Assembly: GCF_024345475.1 (NCBI RefSeq)
Contig: NZ_JAGQBE010000025.1
Coordinates: 1 to 33,769 of the forward strand
Length of the DNA: 33,769 bases
Direction of reading: 5' to 3'
Origin: Cyanobium sp. T1B-Tous
GTDB taxonomy: Bacteria; Cyanobacteriota; Cyanobacteriia; PCC-6307; Cyanobiaceae
The notes under the pieces: generated by a model
Database searches by the model: none
Told to the model about the DNA's origin: nothing
What the model saw: only the letters and a program-made list of their open reading frames with translations
Shown here: piece by piece, positions 25,903 through 33,769 of the stretch
Position numbering within the stretch: the stretch's first letter is position 1
How the letters are laid out: every line of letters starts with the position of its first letter
Position numbers and translations under genes: made by a program

Positions 25903-26556
25903 ATGCAGGCCCCTGAACCCCTCTTGCAACGCCTGGCCACCGTGCCCGGCATGGATTCCGGCCGTCGACGGTTGGTGGTGCTGCTGCCCCAGCTCGGGGA
26001 TTTCGACAGCCTGGAATATGCCCAGGCCCTGGTGCCCGTCCTGCCGCAACTGGCGGCGGCCCAGCTGGAGCTGTTGGCCATTGGCATCGGCAACGCTGCC
26101 GGTGCCGACCGTTTCTGCCGGTTCACCGGGTTCCCCCGCGAGCGGCTGCTGGTGGAGGGCGAGCCCGCCCTGCACCGGGCCCTGGGGCTCTATGCCGGGT
26201 TGGAGGTGCCGGGTGGGGCCTGGCCCGGCCTGCTGCTGATGTGCGCCGGCATCGGCTCGCCCGGCACCTTGGCCGAGGTGCTGCGCGGCTACAGCGGCGA
26301 CCGCACGGCAGCCCTGCGACCCTTCGAGCTGGCCACCGTGCGGCTGCGCAACATGGTGGAAGTGCTGGGCGCCTGGCGCACCTACGTCCCCAGCGACGAC
26401 TTCATCACCCAACGGGGCGGCACCTACCTGCTGGAGAGCGACGACAGCCTGCTCTACAGCTACCGAGACCCGGGCATTCTGGGCTTCTCAGCCACGATGG
26501 CCGAGCCTCTGCGCTTCCTGGCCCCCTATCTCCCCCCTTCCCCTGGCCAACCATGA
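25903..26556 (+). CDS. Peroxiredoxin-like protein (AhpC/TSA-2 type)
   Basis: From ATG 25903 a 217-residue protein (the frame is open upstream, but that part overlaps the CDF gene region and looks non-coding). It has thioredoxin-fold features: LVVLLPQLGDFDSLEYAQAL, then LLAIGIGNAAGADRFCRFTGFP, LGLYAGLEVPGG and a final FSATMAEPLRFL. No CxxC motif is present; the single likely reactive cysteine is in RFCRF. This matches the AhpC/TSA-2 (PRXL2-like) family in cyanobacteria, thought to be antioxidant but hardly studied. Its stop overlaps the ATG of the DUF1499 gene. Confidence 0.75.
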   Translation: MQAPEPLLQRLATVPGMDSGRRRLVVLLPQLGDFDSLEYAQALVPVLPQLAAAQLELLAIGIGNAAGADRFCRFTGFPRERLLVEGEPALHRALGLYAGLEVPGGAWPGLLLMCAGIGSPGTLAEVLRGYSGDRTAALRPFELATVRLRNMVEVLGAWRTYVPSDDFITQRGGTYLLESDDSLLYSYRDPGILGFSATMAEPLRFLAPYLPPSPGQP

Positions 26557-26966
26557 ACGCCCTGTTGCAGCACCTGTTGTTGGTGATCAGCCTGGCCCTG
26601 TTTCAGCTGGTGGGGCCGGTGCCGGCCGAGCTGGGGGTGCACGATGGGGCCCTGGCCAGCTGTGCCTCCCCGGCCCACTGCGCCCGGGCCAACTGGGTGG
26701 TTGCCGATCCGGAGGCTGCGCTGGCCGCGCTGGTGCCCGTGCTTGAAGCCATGCCCCGCACCGAGGTGGTGGAGCAGGGCGCGGGCTACCTCCACGCCAC
26801 CGCCAGCAGCGCCCTGTTCGGCTTCGTCGACGACCTGGAGCTTTACGCCGACACCGCCCATGGCCAGCTGCAGGCCCGCTCCGTGTCGCGCCTTGGCGAT
26901 TCCGATCTCGGGGTGAACGGCCGGCGGCTGGCCTCCCTGGAAGCGGCACTCAGCCCGGGGGCTTAA
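26553..26966 (+). CDS. DUF1499 protein
   Basis: A 137-residue protein with an N-terminal hydrophobic segment (about 4-24, possible signal or anchor) and a DUF1499 domain. The family signatures are LASCASPAHCARANWVVADPEAAL and the end RSVSRLGDSDLGVNGRRL, with cysteines in the first motif. Function is unknown; the family is widespread in cyanobacteria and plants. It overlaps the peroxiredoxin-like stop by four bases, so the two are co-translated. Confidence 0.87.
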   Translation: MNALLQHLLLVISLALFQLVGPVPAELGVHDGALASCASPAHCARANWVVADPEAALAALVPVLEAMPRTEVVEQGAGYLHATASSALFGFVDDLELYADTAHGQLQARSVSRLGDSDLGVNGRRLASLEAALSPGA

Positions 26967-26981
26967 GAAGCGATCAGGGCT

Positions 26982-27194
26982 TCAGGAGCTGGGCGGGGAG
27001 CCGGGGGGAGCTTGGGTGCTCTCCCGCAGCCCATCGAACAGCTCGCACAGGAGGGTGGCCATCTCGGGGGGCAGGGAGGCCTGGGGAACCGATTCGGCAG
27101 CGATCACGAGCAGGGCACAGGCGTCCACCAGGCGCGAGGCCTCAGAGGCTGTCAGGGCCACCAGGCACTGATCCTCGCAATGCGTAATCCGCAT
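26982..27194 (-). CDS. Small hypothetical protein (70 aa)
   Basis: Begins at ATG 27194; AAGGGG lies eight bases upstream, which favours it over a GTG at 27203. The product is helical in the middle (VALTASEASRLVDACALLVIAAESV) and ends in a Pro/Ser tail. It has three or four cysteines and no signal peptide. It lies 62 bases downstream of, and on the same strand as, the glutaredoxin/CcdA-like gene. No family recognised. Confidence 0.6.
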   Translation of the reverse strand: MRITHCEDQCLVALTASEASRLVDACALLVIAAESVPQASLPPEMATLLCELFDGLRESTQAPPGSPPSS

Positions 27195-27256
27195 TTTTGG
27201 CACCCCTTACCCACAAAACGGTACACACCGAACAGCGGGATGCATGCAGCTCGCCC

Positions 27257-28465
27257 CTAAAGAAGCCATCCCGGCTGCAGCAACAACACCAGGGCCAGGC
27301 CCACCATCACGGTGCCACTGATCAGCTTGAGCATGCGGCCGCCTCGCTCGGTGAGTTTGGTGCTGCTGAGCGCCAGCACGGCCACCCCCACCATCAGGGT
27401 GTCATCGGCGATGTAGCCGAGGATGTAGAGCATCAGGTAGGCGTAATGGGCGAAGGGATCCAAGCTCTGCTGCGCCAGTACGGCGGTGTAGATCGCCGGC
27501 AGGCCTGCTGTGCAGAGCAGTTCCACCAGATTCACCACCACGGCCATGGCGGCCACCGCCAGCAGGGCTGGCAGGAGTGCACGCTGCTGCACCACACCGC
27601 GCAGACGCGCATAGAGCCCGGGCTTGGCCGCAGCGGGGATGGACAGTGAGAAGCGACCGCCCTCGCGCCAGGCGTCGCGCAGATTCACGCCCCCCACCAG
27701 CAGGGCCATCCCCCCCAGCACCAGGCGCAGTGGCCTGCTCCAGCCCAGCACCAGAAACAGGTTGAGCCAGGCGGCCAGGAAGGCGAAGTACACCGCACCG
27801 CTCACCAGCACAAACGTGCCCGCCACCAGGGCCATACGACGGCGGTCGCGCCAATGCACCAGCAGGGACAGCAAGAACAACAGCACCCACATCGCGCAGG
27901 GATTGAAACCATCCAGCAGACCCAGGGCGATGGTGAACAGCGGCAGTCCCAGTCGGTCCACCTCCAAGGATCCAAATGGCCCCAGCCGCACCACACCCGC
28001 AGGGCGCAGCTGACGAGCCTCCTGGCCACGTTCGTCCAGGCCGCGATCCAGCAGGTCCAGCAGCTCCTGGCCGCGGCCGGCCGGACCGTCAAATCCGACC
28101 AGCACCGCGTCACCGAGGACGAAGGTAGGCACCCCCGGCACCTGGATCCCGGCCTGGGCAGAGACCCGCCGCAGATCATCGATGGCAGCGGGATCGGCGT
28201 CGAGCGGCCGCAACCACACCACGAGCTCGGGGTGCCGTTGGCGGAGCACGGGCAGAAAGGCCTCCGCCTGGGCGCAATGGGGGCACCCCTGGCGCACGAA
28301 CACCTGCAGTTCGGTCCCCGTGGACCGGGACTGGCCGGCGGCGGCCAGCGGAGCCAGGGCAAGGAGCAGGCCCAGCAGCCACGGCAGAAGTCGCCGCCAG
28401 CACGAGAGTGCTGCAAGCCGGCGGTTCTGAGGAGCAGGAGCGAACAGAGCGGGTTGGGCCGACAC
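27257..28465 (-). CDS. Glutaredoxin-like domain fused to a CcdA/DsbD-like membrane domain
   Basis: A 402-residue membrane protein. Residues about 25-45 form a signal/anchor. Residues 50-145 are a thioredoxin/glutaredoxin fold with CPHC (Cys61, Cys64) and the cis-proline motif GVPTF (Pro113). From about residue 172 there are six or so membrane helices with paired cysteines, Cys190 (DGFNPCAMW) and Cys318 (LLCTAGLP), the CcdA/DsbD thiol relay pattern. It could carry electrons across the membrane to a periplasmic or lumenal thiol partner, for example in cytochrome c maturation or redox repair. The two functions are usually separate genes. The ATG at 28465 is in a good position; an internal start is possible. 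Confidence 0.88.
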   Translation of the reverse strand: MSAQPALFAPAPQNRRLAALSCWRRLLPWLLGLLLALAPLAAAGQSRSTGTELQVFVRQGCPHCAQAEAFLPVLRQRHPELVVWLRPLDADPAAIDDLRRVSAQAGIQVPGVPTFVLGDAVLVGFDGPAGRGQELLDLLDRGLDERGQEARQLRPAGVVRLGPFGSLEVDRLGLPLFTIALGLLDGFNPCAMWVLLFLLSLLVHWRDRRRMALVAGTFVLVSGAVYFAFLAAWLNLFLVLGWSRPLRLVLGGMALLVGGVNLRDAWREGGRFSLSIPAAAKPGLYARLRGVVQQRALLPALLAVAAMAVVVNLVELLCTAGLPAIYTAVLAQQSLDPFAHYAYLMLYILGYIADDTLMVGVAVLALSSTKLTERGGRMLKLISGTVMVGLALVLLLQPGWLL

Positions 28466-28484
28466 AGGGTTGCGGCAGAGCGAT

Positions 28485-28964
28485 CTAAGGCTGCCGGCTC
28501 TGGAGCCAGCGCATCAGGGCCTTGCTGGGATCGGCCAGCTCGGCAATCGAGCCGTAGAGGTAGTCGGGCCAGCCCGTGCGGGGCAGGCCGCTGAACACCA
28601 TCAGATTCAGGGGATAGTCCTCCGAATCGCTGCAGCGGCGGAAGTCGTCGCGGAATAGGAAGGTGGGCTTGCCCAGGGCAATGGCGGCCCCCAGCTCCAG
28701 CATCACCCCCTCATCGGGAGGCGTGCCGTTCACGATGGCGAGAAACGCATCGGCATCGCGCACGTCCTGAAGATCGGCCTGGGCCACCGTCCAGGCCCAA
28801 CCCTCCTGGGCCAGATCCACCTGGCCGTTGCGGGCAAAGGGCTCCCACACCTCAAGCCCCAGGCTCTCAAGCGCCTCGATGAAATCGGGCAGCAAGCGCG
28901 TGCGCCAATGGGCGGAGAAGCCGTAAGGCGAGGCCAGATAAACGGTGGGGCGTGGCGTCAGCAT
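28485..28964 (-). CDS. Nucleoside 2-deoxyribosyltransferase-like protein
   Basis: From ATG 28964 a 159-residue protein. Family features are YLASPYGFS (about 9-17), the DADAFLAIVNG segment (70-80), and PPDEGVMLELGAAIALGKP (82-100) with Glu90 as the expected nucleophile and Asp84 nearby. The FLFRDDFR stretch follows. The family exchanges bases between deoxyribonucleosides or hydrolyses nucleotides. The start overlaps the phosphoribosyltransferase stop by seven bases, which suggests shared purine/pyrimidine salvage. Confidence 0.85.
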   Translation of the reverse strand: MLTPRPTVYLASPYGFSAHWRTRLLPDFIEALESLGLEVWEPFARNGQVDLAQEGWAWTVAQADLQDVRDADAFLAIVNGTPPDEGVMLELGAAIALGKPTFLFRDDFRRCSDSEDYPLNLMVFSGLPRTGWPDYLYGSIAELADPSKALMRWLQSRQP

Positions 28965-29371
28965 GGGGAGCCTCCACGGGACGCCCGATACAGCCGTTCG
29001 TCGCGGGCGGCCGCCTCCGGGTCTTCCCATGGGAAGACGATCCAATCCGCCGCGCTGGTGACCTCCACCGCAAGCCACCACTGCGGCTCGGCCTTGCTGA
29101 TCCACACCACGGCTTGGGCGTCGGGAAGCTGCCGATGGGCCTCGAGGGTGAGGCCGGTCTCGTAGACATCGTCAACCAGCAAGCACCCCGGGCGGGCATC
29201 GGCCAACAGCGGCAGCTCGAGCCGGTGGCTCAGGGCCACCGCCAGACACAGCCCCCCGCGGGGAATCCCATGGATGCCGGTGAAACGGCGCCCAGCGCAG
29301 CGGGCGGCAATGTGCTGCACGGCCCGGTCGAAGTCGTCCCAGCTGAGCTGGCGCAGAGTGCTGGTGCCCAT
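28958..29371 (-). CDS. Phosphoribosyltransferase family protein
   Basis: A 137-residue protein with the PRPP motif CLLVDDVYETGLTL (about 63-76) of type I phosphoribosyltransferases and an N-terminal GIHGIPRGGLCLAVALSHRL (about 32-51) that resembles the phosphate-binding loop of xanthine/hypoxanthine enzymes. It is shorter than Gpt or Hpt (about 150-180 residues) but has the essential parts. Base specificity is not clear. It overlaps the nucleoside deoxyribosyltransferase gene (seven bases) and the NTF2-like gene (one base). Confidence 0.85.
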   Translation of the reverse strand: MGTSTLRQLSWDDFDRAVQHIAARCAGRRFTGIHGIPRGGLCLAVALSHRLELPLLADARPGCLLVDDVYETGLTLEAHRQLPDAQAVVWISKAEPQWWLAVEVTSAADWIVFPWEDPEAAARDERLYRASRGGSPC

Positions 29372-29838
29372 CAGGCCACGAAGCGCTTGTAAAGCCAGCG
29401 CACGAAGCCGCCCACCAGAGGCACCGGCCCAAAGGTGGGGCCCACGAAATCGAAGTAGTCACGGTGGTCCATGATGCGGCCGTCGGCCCCGAAGCGCAGG
29501 CGACTGGTGCCGGGGTAGAGAAATTCGATCCCCTTGATCTTCAGGCCCATGCGCCATTCCACGAAGGCCGTGTCGCCGTCGATCGCCACCGCATCGGCCT
29601 CCAGAAACACGTCGTCGCAGCGTTGCATCAGGCCCTGCTGGGCCAGGATGTAGGCCTCGACGCCCTCCCGGCTCTGGGTGGGGTCTTCGAAGTGCACATC
29701 GTTGGCATACGCCTGCCGCCACTGCTCAGCCGTGGGCGCCGGGGCCCCATAGGGCTTGGTGAACAGCTGCCGCAGGCTGTCCTGGCTGAAGGGCGGGGTG
29801 AGGGCGGCGGACATCGCAGGGGCGGAGTGGTTGCTCAC
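29371..29838 (-). CDS. NTF2-like (SnoaL-type) protein
   Basis: A 155-residue protein with a cone-shaped NTF2-like pattern: [16 protein letters not shown] (about 45-60), [21 protein letters not shown] (about 85-105), [23 protein letters not shown] (about 111-133). The DP and HRDY positions are typical of nuclear-transport-factor-2/SnoaL folds, which serve many binding or isomerase roles; no specific reaction can be named. The GTG start at 29838 overlaps the DUF2256 stop; ATG 29814 is an alternative. Confidence 0.78.
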   Translation of the reverse strand: MSNHSAPAMSAALTPPFSQDSLRQLFTKPYGAPAPTAEQWRQAYANDVHFEDPTQSREGVEAYILAQQGLMQRCDDVFLEADAVAIDGDTAFVEWRMGLKIKGIEFLYPGTSRLRFGADGRIMDHRDYFDFVGPTFGPVPLVGGFVRWLYKRFVA

Positions 29839-29993
29839 GATTGTGCTGCCCCTGGTTCAGAAGGGCGCCGACGGCGGCAGCGCTCCGAGCAATACCGCAC
29901 CTCATCCCAAACGTCCTTCCACTTTTTGCGCCACTGGAAGGGGCGCTGGCACACGGGGCAGATCTTGGTGGGTCGCTCGGCGTGGTGGGGCAT
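29835..29993 (-). CDS. DUF2256 small zinc-ribbon-like protein
   Basis: A 52-residue protein from ATG 29993. [14 protein letters not shown] and the later [10 protein letters not shown] give four cysteines in a CxxC...CxxxC layout, the hallmark of DUF2256, probably a zinc-binding domain. Basic residues dominate. Function unknown; such proteins are often next to photolyase-like or redox genes in other bacteria. Its stop overlaps the next gene. Confidence 0.87.
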   Translation of the reverse strand: MPHHAERPTKICPVCQRPFQWRKKWKDVWDEVRYCSERCRRRRPSEPGAAQS

Positions 29994-30006
29994 CAGAGGG
30001 GGGCGA

Positions 30007-30579
30007 TCAGGGATTGAGACGCTGCTCGAGCCAGCCGTCCTCACGGCACCAGCGGCGGCGGTGGTGGGGGTGGTTCGTGAGCTCCAACAGCTCCACCTGC
30101 TCCAGGCCAATGCGCAGCAGCCGGAAGCAGGTAGGAATCGGCAGCTCCTCGCCGAGTTCGGCGGGGAAGCAGGCCCCATCCTCGAGCGGCTCCCCCGGTG
30201 CCGGCCAGCCCCACAGGGCCCGACCCTCCGGGGTGAGGCCCTGCCAGTGCCGCTGCCGCTCGCTGGCCTCCTGCTCTGCAGGCAGGATCAGCAGCCTGCC
30301 GCGCAGGCGGAACTGGCAACGGGCCCGGGGCAGGAGCCAACCCAGCTCCACCGCCGGCTGGTGGCCCAGCTCGGCCACCTTGGCACTGCGGCCATCGGTG
30401 AGCAGATCGAGCTCCGAGGCCGCGGCCCAGCCACGGAACACCAAGGTGCGCAGCCGCGGCGTGCCATCGACCGCCACGCTGGCCAGCTGCAACCAGCGGG
30501 CCTGGGGCGAGCGGCCCTCCCGCTCCCGGGCCCCCCGCAGCAGGGGCCGCCAGGGGGGTAGTGGCTCAGCGCTGACCAT
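30007..30579 (-). CDS. Pyridoxamine 5'-phosphate oxidase-like flavoprotein
   Basis: From ATG 30579 a 190-residue protein. [44 protein letters not shown] is the FMN-binding beginning of the PNPOx-like split barrel (given here only as pieces: [13 protein letters not shown] and [10 protein letters not shown]), followed by [15 protein letters not shown] and the late [16 protein letters not shown] and HHRRRW. It resembles the Alr4036-type cyanobacterial family. FMN is the expected cofactor, and the substrate is uncertain. It lies 13 bases upstream of the DUF2256 gene on the same strand. Confidence 0.82.
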   Translation of the reverse strand: MVSAEPLPPWRPLLRGAREREGRSPQARWLQLASVAVDGTPRLRTLVFRGWAAASELDLLTDGRSAKVAELGHQPAVELGWLLPRARCQFRLRGRLLILPAEQEASERQRHWQGLTPEGRALWGWPAPGEPLEDGACFPAELGEELPIPTCFRLLRIGLEQVELLELTNHPHHRRRWCREDGWLEQRLNP

Positions 30580-30651
30580 GGCCGCCAGGCTAGGAAGAGG
30601 TGACCCGCTCGCCAACATGGGCTCCAATCCGATGCTGGATGGGGGGAAGCG

Positions 30652-31371
30652 ATGACGGCAGCGCTAGCGATCCTGGTCAATGGCCCCAGCTCATCGGGAA
30701 AGACAACCCTGTGCCGGGCCCTTCAGGATCACCTCACGGAGCTCAGCGATGGCGACCCTGCTGCGGCCTTTGGACTCGTGGCCTTCGATGACATCCTCCT
30801 GCTCCTGTCGGACCGGTTGTTTCCGTCGAGCCTGGTGACCCTGCAGGGCGGAGACATCCACCGCCTGATCTCGCGCGCGCCCCACGACGGCCGGGCGGCG
30901 TGGGAGTACGTGGATGACAGCCAGGCCGCCGGCAAGCATGGCGGCAGTCCCCGGCTGCGGCTGGAGCTCAACCCTCTGGGGCGGCGAGTGTTGACGGGGC
31001 TGCACCGCAGCTGGGGCCAGCACCTCGCCCTGGGCACCAACCTGATCATCGATCACTTCCTGCAGGAGCAGGAGTGGCAAGAGGACGTGCTCGCCCAACT
31101 GCGGGCCTCCGGAGCCCGCGTGGTGCTGGTGGGGGTGCACTGTTCCCTGGCCGAGCTGGAACAGCGGGAATCGGGCCGCGGCGATGGTGGGCTGGAGGAG
31201 CGGCCCCTCGGCTTGGCCCGCCGCAGTGATGAGCTCTGCCATGCCCATGGCCTCGCCTACGACGTGACCGTCGACACCAGCCTTGAACCCACGGCGGCGT
31301 CGGTGTTGAGGATTCTCGAGCAGCTTCAGGCCTCCCCCAGGGGACCTGGGGCCACGGTCGTCGGTTCCTAG
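30652..31371 (+). CDS. Chloramphenicol phosphotransferase-like P-loop kinase
   Basis: A 239-residue protein with Walker A NGPSSSGKTT (about residues 10-19), acidic pair Asp46, Asp47 (AFDDILLLL) and a late VGVHCSLAELEQRE segment with RGD and VTVDTS, the layout of the chloramphenicol 3-O-phosphotransferase (CPT) family. In most bacteria these proteins are general small-molecule kinases of unknown substrate, not resistance enzymes, and nothing here shows a resistance role. It is divergent to the flavoprotein gene. Confidence 0.82.
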   Translation: MTAALAILVNGPSSSGKTTLCRALQDHLTELSDGDPAAAFGLVAFDDILLLLSDRLFPSSLVTLQGGDIHRLISRAPHDGRAAWEYVDDSQAAGKHGGSPRLRLELNPLGRRVLTGLHRSWGQHLALGTNLIIDHFLQEQEWQEDVLAQLRASGARVVLVGVHCSLAELEQRESGRGDGGLEERPLGLARRSDELCHAHGLAYDVTVDTSLEPTAASVLRILEQLQASPRGPGATVVGS

Positions 31372-31404
31372 GCTGGGCCAAACCCCCTCCCCACCGTGCC
31401 TGCG

Positions 31405-31872
31405 ATGTCCCTGCGCCTGGCCCACCTGGCCCTGCCCCTGCTGCTCGGCCTGGCCTGGGGTCCTGAGATGGGACGGGCCGAAAGTCGAGCCCCGGGCTCC
31501 ACCGGCAGCAGCGCCTCCAGGCCCACGGCAGCCCCTGCGCGCGGCTGGCACAAATCCGAGCTGTATTTCGGAGCCAGGCTCGCCAACGGAACCCTGATCA
31601 CCCCGGTCGCGTGGGAGGCCTTCCTGGCCGAGGTGATCACTCCGGCCTTCCCCGATGGGCTCACGGTGGTTCAGGCCAACGGCCAGATGCGGGGGGCCGA
31701 TGGCGTCATTCGCCGTCAACCCACCTGGGTTGTGGTGATCCTGCGCCCGGTGGGATCCCTTGAGGATCAGCGCATTCAAGCGGTGATCAGCAGCTTCAGA
31801 GGGCGTTTCCAAGGCGCGGAACTGATGCACGTGGAGATTCCTGTGGCCCAGCCCCAGTTCTTCGGCAACTGA
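31405..31872 (+). CDS. DUF3574 exported protein
   Basis: From ATG 31405 (a GTG at 31396 is an alternative) a 155-residue protein. A hydrophobic signal (LAHLALPLLLGLAWG) ends near GRAES. The mature part holds the DUF3574 pattern: SELYFGARLANGTLITPVAW, FLAEVITPAFPDGLTVV and a Gln/Met-rich GQMRGADGVI. Function of the family is unknown. Start choice follows the signal peptide. Confidence 0.8.
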   Translation: MSLRLAHLALPLLLGLAWGPEMGRAESRAPGSTGSSASRPTAAPARGWHKSELYFGARLANGTLITPVAWEAFLAEVITPAFPDGLTVVQANGQMRGADGVIRRQPTWVVVILRPVGSLEDQRIQAVISSFRGRFQGAELMHVEIPVAQPQFFGN

Positions 31873-31885
31873 AGCGGCTGGGCGC

Positions 31886-32173
31886 CTAACCGTGGGCGAC
31901 CACCGGGCCCACCTCGATGTTGATCAGTTGGAGCTGGAACTGGGGGTGGGACGCCACCCAGGCAGCTGCAACAGCATTGGAAGCTTCCGCATGCTCCGGC
32001 GTATCAAAGACACTCACCGACAGCATGCGACCACCCTCCGCGCTGGGATCGATCCACATGTAGGAGACGTAGCCCGGCAAACCCTTGAGCTGGGGGATGA
32101 ACGTGTCCTGAATCGCCTGACTGACGGCGTGGGGATCACCGCTCACCTCGTATTGACGGATGGTGGCGTGCAT
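31886..32173 (-). CDS. Antibiotic biosynthesis monooxygenase (ABM)-like small protein
   Basis: A 95-residue single-domain protein with the ferredoxin-like layout of ABM/dimeric alpha-beta barrel proteins: MHATIRQYEVSGDP, then IPQLKGLPGYVSYMWIDPSA, and MLSVSVFDTPEHAEASNAVA. No clear catalytic residue is visible, and such proteins often act on quinones or haem, or are stress-linked. It converges with the DUF3574 gene (13 bases between stops). Confidence 0.75.
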   Translation of the reverse strand: MHATIRQYEVSGDPHAVSQAIQDTFIPQLKGLPGYVSYMWIDPSAEGGRMLSVSVFDTPEHAEASNAVAAAWVASHPQFQLQLINIEVGPVVAHG

Positions 32174-32250
32174 GGGGGATTGAAGGGACGTTGAAAGTGT
32201 CTAACTGATTTCAGTGCACCCCCTGTCCAAGCGAACAAGAGCGGGGCTCG

Positions 32251-33723
32251 TCAGGGGTTCAACGCCGCCTCGCCCCGCCGATGGATCTCGGCGGCGTAAT
32301 CGGTCCAGGTGCCCTGGCCCCAATAGCGGAAACAGCTGGTTTCCAGCAGGAGCAGGTGGAGCAGGGCCTGCTGGTAGGGCTCGCTGCGGGTCACGGCGGG
32401 GTCAGCAGCCACCGGGCCATCGAAGCGCTGGTGAAACGCCGCGCTGAGACGGGTCATCGGCTCGAGCACGTTGGCGTAGCCCTCCACCCAGCTGAGGTTG
32501 TTGGTCCAGGAGGCGCCGGCCATTGAAAAGGAGGGATCGCTGGCCTGGAGCGCCCCGATGGCGGCCTGCACCGACTCCGGAGTGAGGGCAGCGCCGCTGC
32601 TCTGCTGGGCAACCTGGTGCCAAAGCCTGTGCTGCTGCACCGCCTGAATCTGGGGGTAGGCCCCAGGGGCCACACCCGCCGCGTCCAACAGCTCGAGGTA
32701 TTCCGTGCCATTGAGGGCCACGGTTCCGCCCCCTTCACGCCCGCCTTCGCCGGCCAGCTTGCGATGGGCCTGGAGAAAGGCCTGGGGGAATTCGTTCATC
32801 ATCACGCCGCCGTTTTCGCCGTCGGCGATCTGGGACACCAGGGCGGGAATGGTGGTGTCAGCCAGCGCCATTCGCCCCAGGCTGAGGGCCTCGTAGCAGG
32901 GCTGCATCTGGCCCACCAGCTTGGTGTCGGAGCCCTGGGTTTTGATCAGGGCGGTGATGCTCACCGTCTCGCCACTGGAGTTGCGTGCCACCAGCTGATT
33001 GGGGATGTAATTCTGCGTGTGGCTGAGGCCGGAGCCATCGAGATTCTCGACGCTGTGTTCCTGCACCAGCAGCCAGCGGTAGCCGCACTCCTTCAGGGCC
33101 TTCACGAATTCGTAGAGGGTGTCGGGGTGGTTGGGCAGGTGCATCTCCGGCGGCGAGAAGCCCTTCACCCGCTGCAGCGCCGCCTCGCCAAACAGGGCCG
33201 CAAAGTGCTGCTGCCAGGCCAGGATCTGCAGCTTCAGATCGGGGATCGGCGTGGAGGGGGCCACCGCGTGGCTCCAGAACGTTCCCAACCACTCCACGTG
33301 GGATTGCATGGTGGGATCGCAGGCTAAAAACCGCAGCGCCTCGAGGATGTCGGCGCGGCCCATCTGCTCGAACCCCCAGAGCAAATTGCCGGAATAATCC
33401 AGCATGATGCGTGGATCACAGCCCTCGCTGATCAGCTGGGGAATCAACTCGGCCAGGCGCCGGTAGCACTGGGCGAAGGGTTCGGCGTTGTGGTTATCGC
33501 CCTCGCCGGGGTGCTCCACCATGTACTGCAGATGGGAGATCAGCTCCCCGTTCACACCGGCCGGAATGGTGGGCTGGTGCATGTGCAGCGCACAGGCAAA
33601 GGCCGAGTGAATCTGCGCCAGATCGCGGCGGCCAGCGGGCAGCGTCACGGGCCGGTTGTGCTGCACCAGGGCCAGGATCTCGGCTTCACGGCCGGCGATC
33701 GGTGGCAGGGCGGATGGGGGCAT
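32251..33723 (-). CDS. Glycoside hydrolase family 57 protein
   Basis: A 490-residue enzyme. The GH57 signature HMHQP is at residues 47-51, HNAEPF near 78-83, the presumed nucleophile region GFSPPEMHLPNHPD with Glu193, and the acid/base region ADGENGGVMMNEF with Asp301. It is shorter than alpha-glucan branching enzymes or 4-alpha-glucanotransferases of this family, so the exact activity is open: amylase, branching or other alpha-glucan activity. With GlgB at 6280-8604 it suggests an unusual glycogen-handling set. ATG 33723 is the start, with 46 bases left in the window upstream. Confidence 0.9.
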   Translation of the reverse strand: MPPSALPPIAGREAEILALVQHNRPVTLPAGRRDLAQIHSAFACALHMHQPTIPAGVNGELISHLQYMVEHPGEGDNHNAEPFAQCYRRLAELIPQLISEGCDPRIMLDYSGNLLWGFEQMGRADILEALRFLACDPTMQSHVEWLGTFWSHAVAPSTPIPDLKLQILAWQQHFAALFGEAALQRVKGFSPPEMHLPNHPDTLYEFVKALKECGYRWLLVQEHSVENLDGSGLSHTQNYIPNQLVARNSSGETVSITALIKTQGSDTKLVGQMQPCYEALSLGRMALADTTIPALVSQIADGENGGVMMNEFPQAFLQAHRKLAGEGGREGGGTVALNGTEYLELLDAAGVAPGAYPQIQAVQQHRLWHQVAQQSSGAALTPESVQAAIGALQASDPSFSMAGASWTNNLSWVEGYANVLEPMTRLSAAFHQRFDGPVAADPAVTRSEPYQQALLHLLLLETSCFRYWGQGTWTDYAAEIHRRGEAALNP

Positions 33724-33769
33724 GGGGGTTTCGGGAGGGTGGGGAAGCTGATCTTGGAATCAGCGGAGC

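Noticed and set aside
30652..31371. Antibiotic-resistance gene (chloramphenicol phosphotransferase)
   Set aside because: Only the fold family is supported. Such kinases are common in non-resistant bacteria, and no mobile or resistance context is present.

Overview
The window reads as a stretch of chromosome from a high-GC picocyanobacterium of the Cyanobium/Synechococcus type. Evidence is the photosynthetic electron carriers plastocyanin and cytochrome c6, a Ycf51-family protein, a cyanobacterial TamB-like protein, GlgB and a GH57 enzyme of glycogen metabolism, and two exact HIP1 octamers (GCGATCGC at 547-554 and 3933-3940). The genus is an inference. No rRNA, tRNA, CRISPR array, transposase or phage gene was recognised. 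Genes are densely packed, and many neighbours overlap by 1-7 bases.

Layout. 1-2493 (-): N-terminal 831 codons of a TamB/DUF490 protein that runs off the left edge. 2559-6237 (+): Ycf51, a DUF4332 protein, a small secreted protein, a CocE-type hydrolase and a tandem DUF3887-like exported protein. 6280-11553 (+): glgB, hemE, an SDR-type epimerase, a divergent plastocyanin and cytochrome c6, closed by a clear intrinsic terminator. 11674-13003: small hypothetical proteins and a glycine/asparagine-rich exported protein. 13198-15828 (+): clpB. 15856-17352 (-): HIT protein, a small unknown protein and YjbQ. 17446-19696 (+): small Cys-rich exported protein, DCC thiol oxidoreductase and a CrtISO-like FAD enzyme in one overlapping chain.

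19745-24341 (-) is the most interesting part. Three tightly linked genes encode (i) a membrane protein with a periplasmic c-type haem (Tll0287-like/DUF3365) domain and a cytoplasmic LOV-type PAS domain but no output domain, (ii) a membrane diguanylate cyclase with intact GGEEF, and (iii) a soluble protein with a shortened GAF, a degenerate GGDEF (SDSQF) and an intact EAL domain. Together they look like a blue-light plus redox-responsive cyclic-di-GMP module. Parts of the first two genes have visibly lower GC than the flanks (two hand-counted 60-base blocks at 28/60 against 41/60 in a neighbour), which fits acquisition by transfer.

24404-33723: DUF2721 membrane protein, CDF metal exporter, peroxiredoxin-like protein, DUF1499 protein, a small unknown, a glutaredoxin/CcdA-like fusion, a five-gene minus-strand cluster (PNPOx-like flavoprotein, DUF2256, NTF2-like, phosphoribosyltransferase, nucleoside 2-deoxyribosyltransferase), a CPT-like kinase, a DUF3574 protein, an ABM-like protein and a GH57 glycoside hydrolase.
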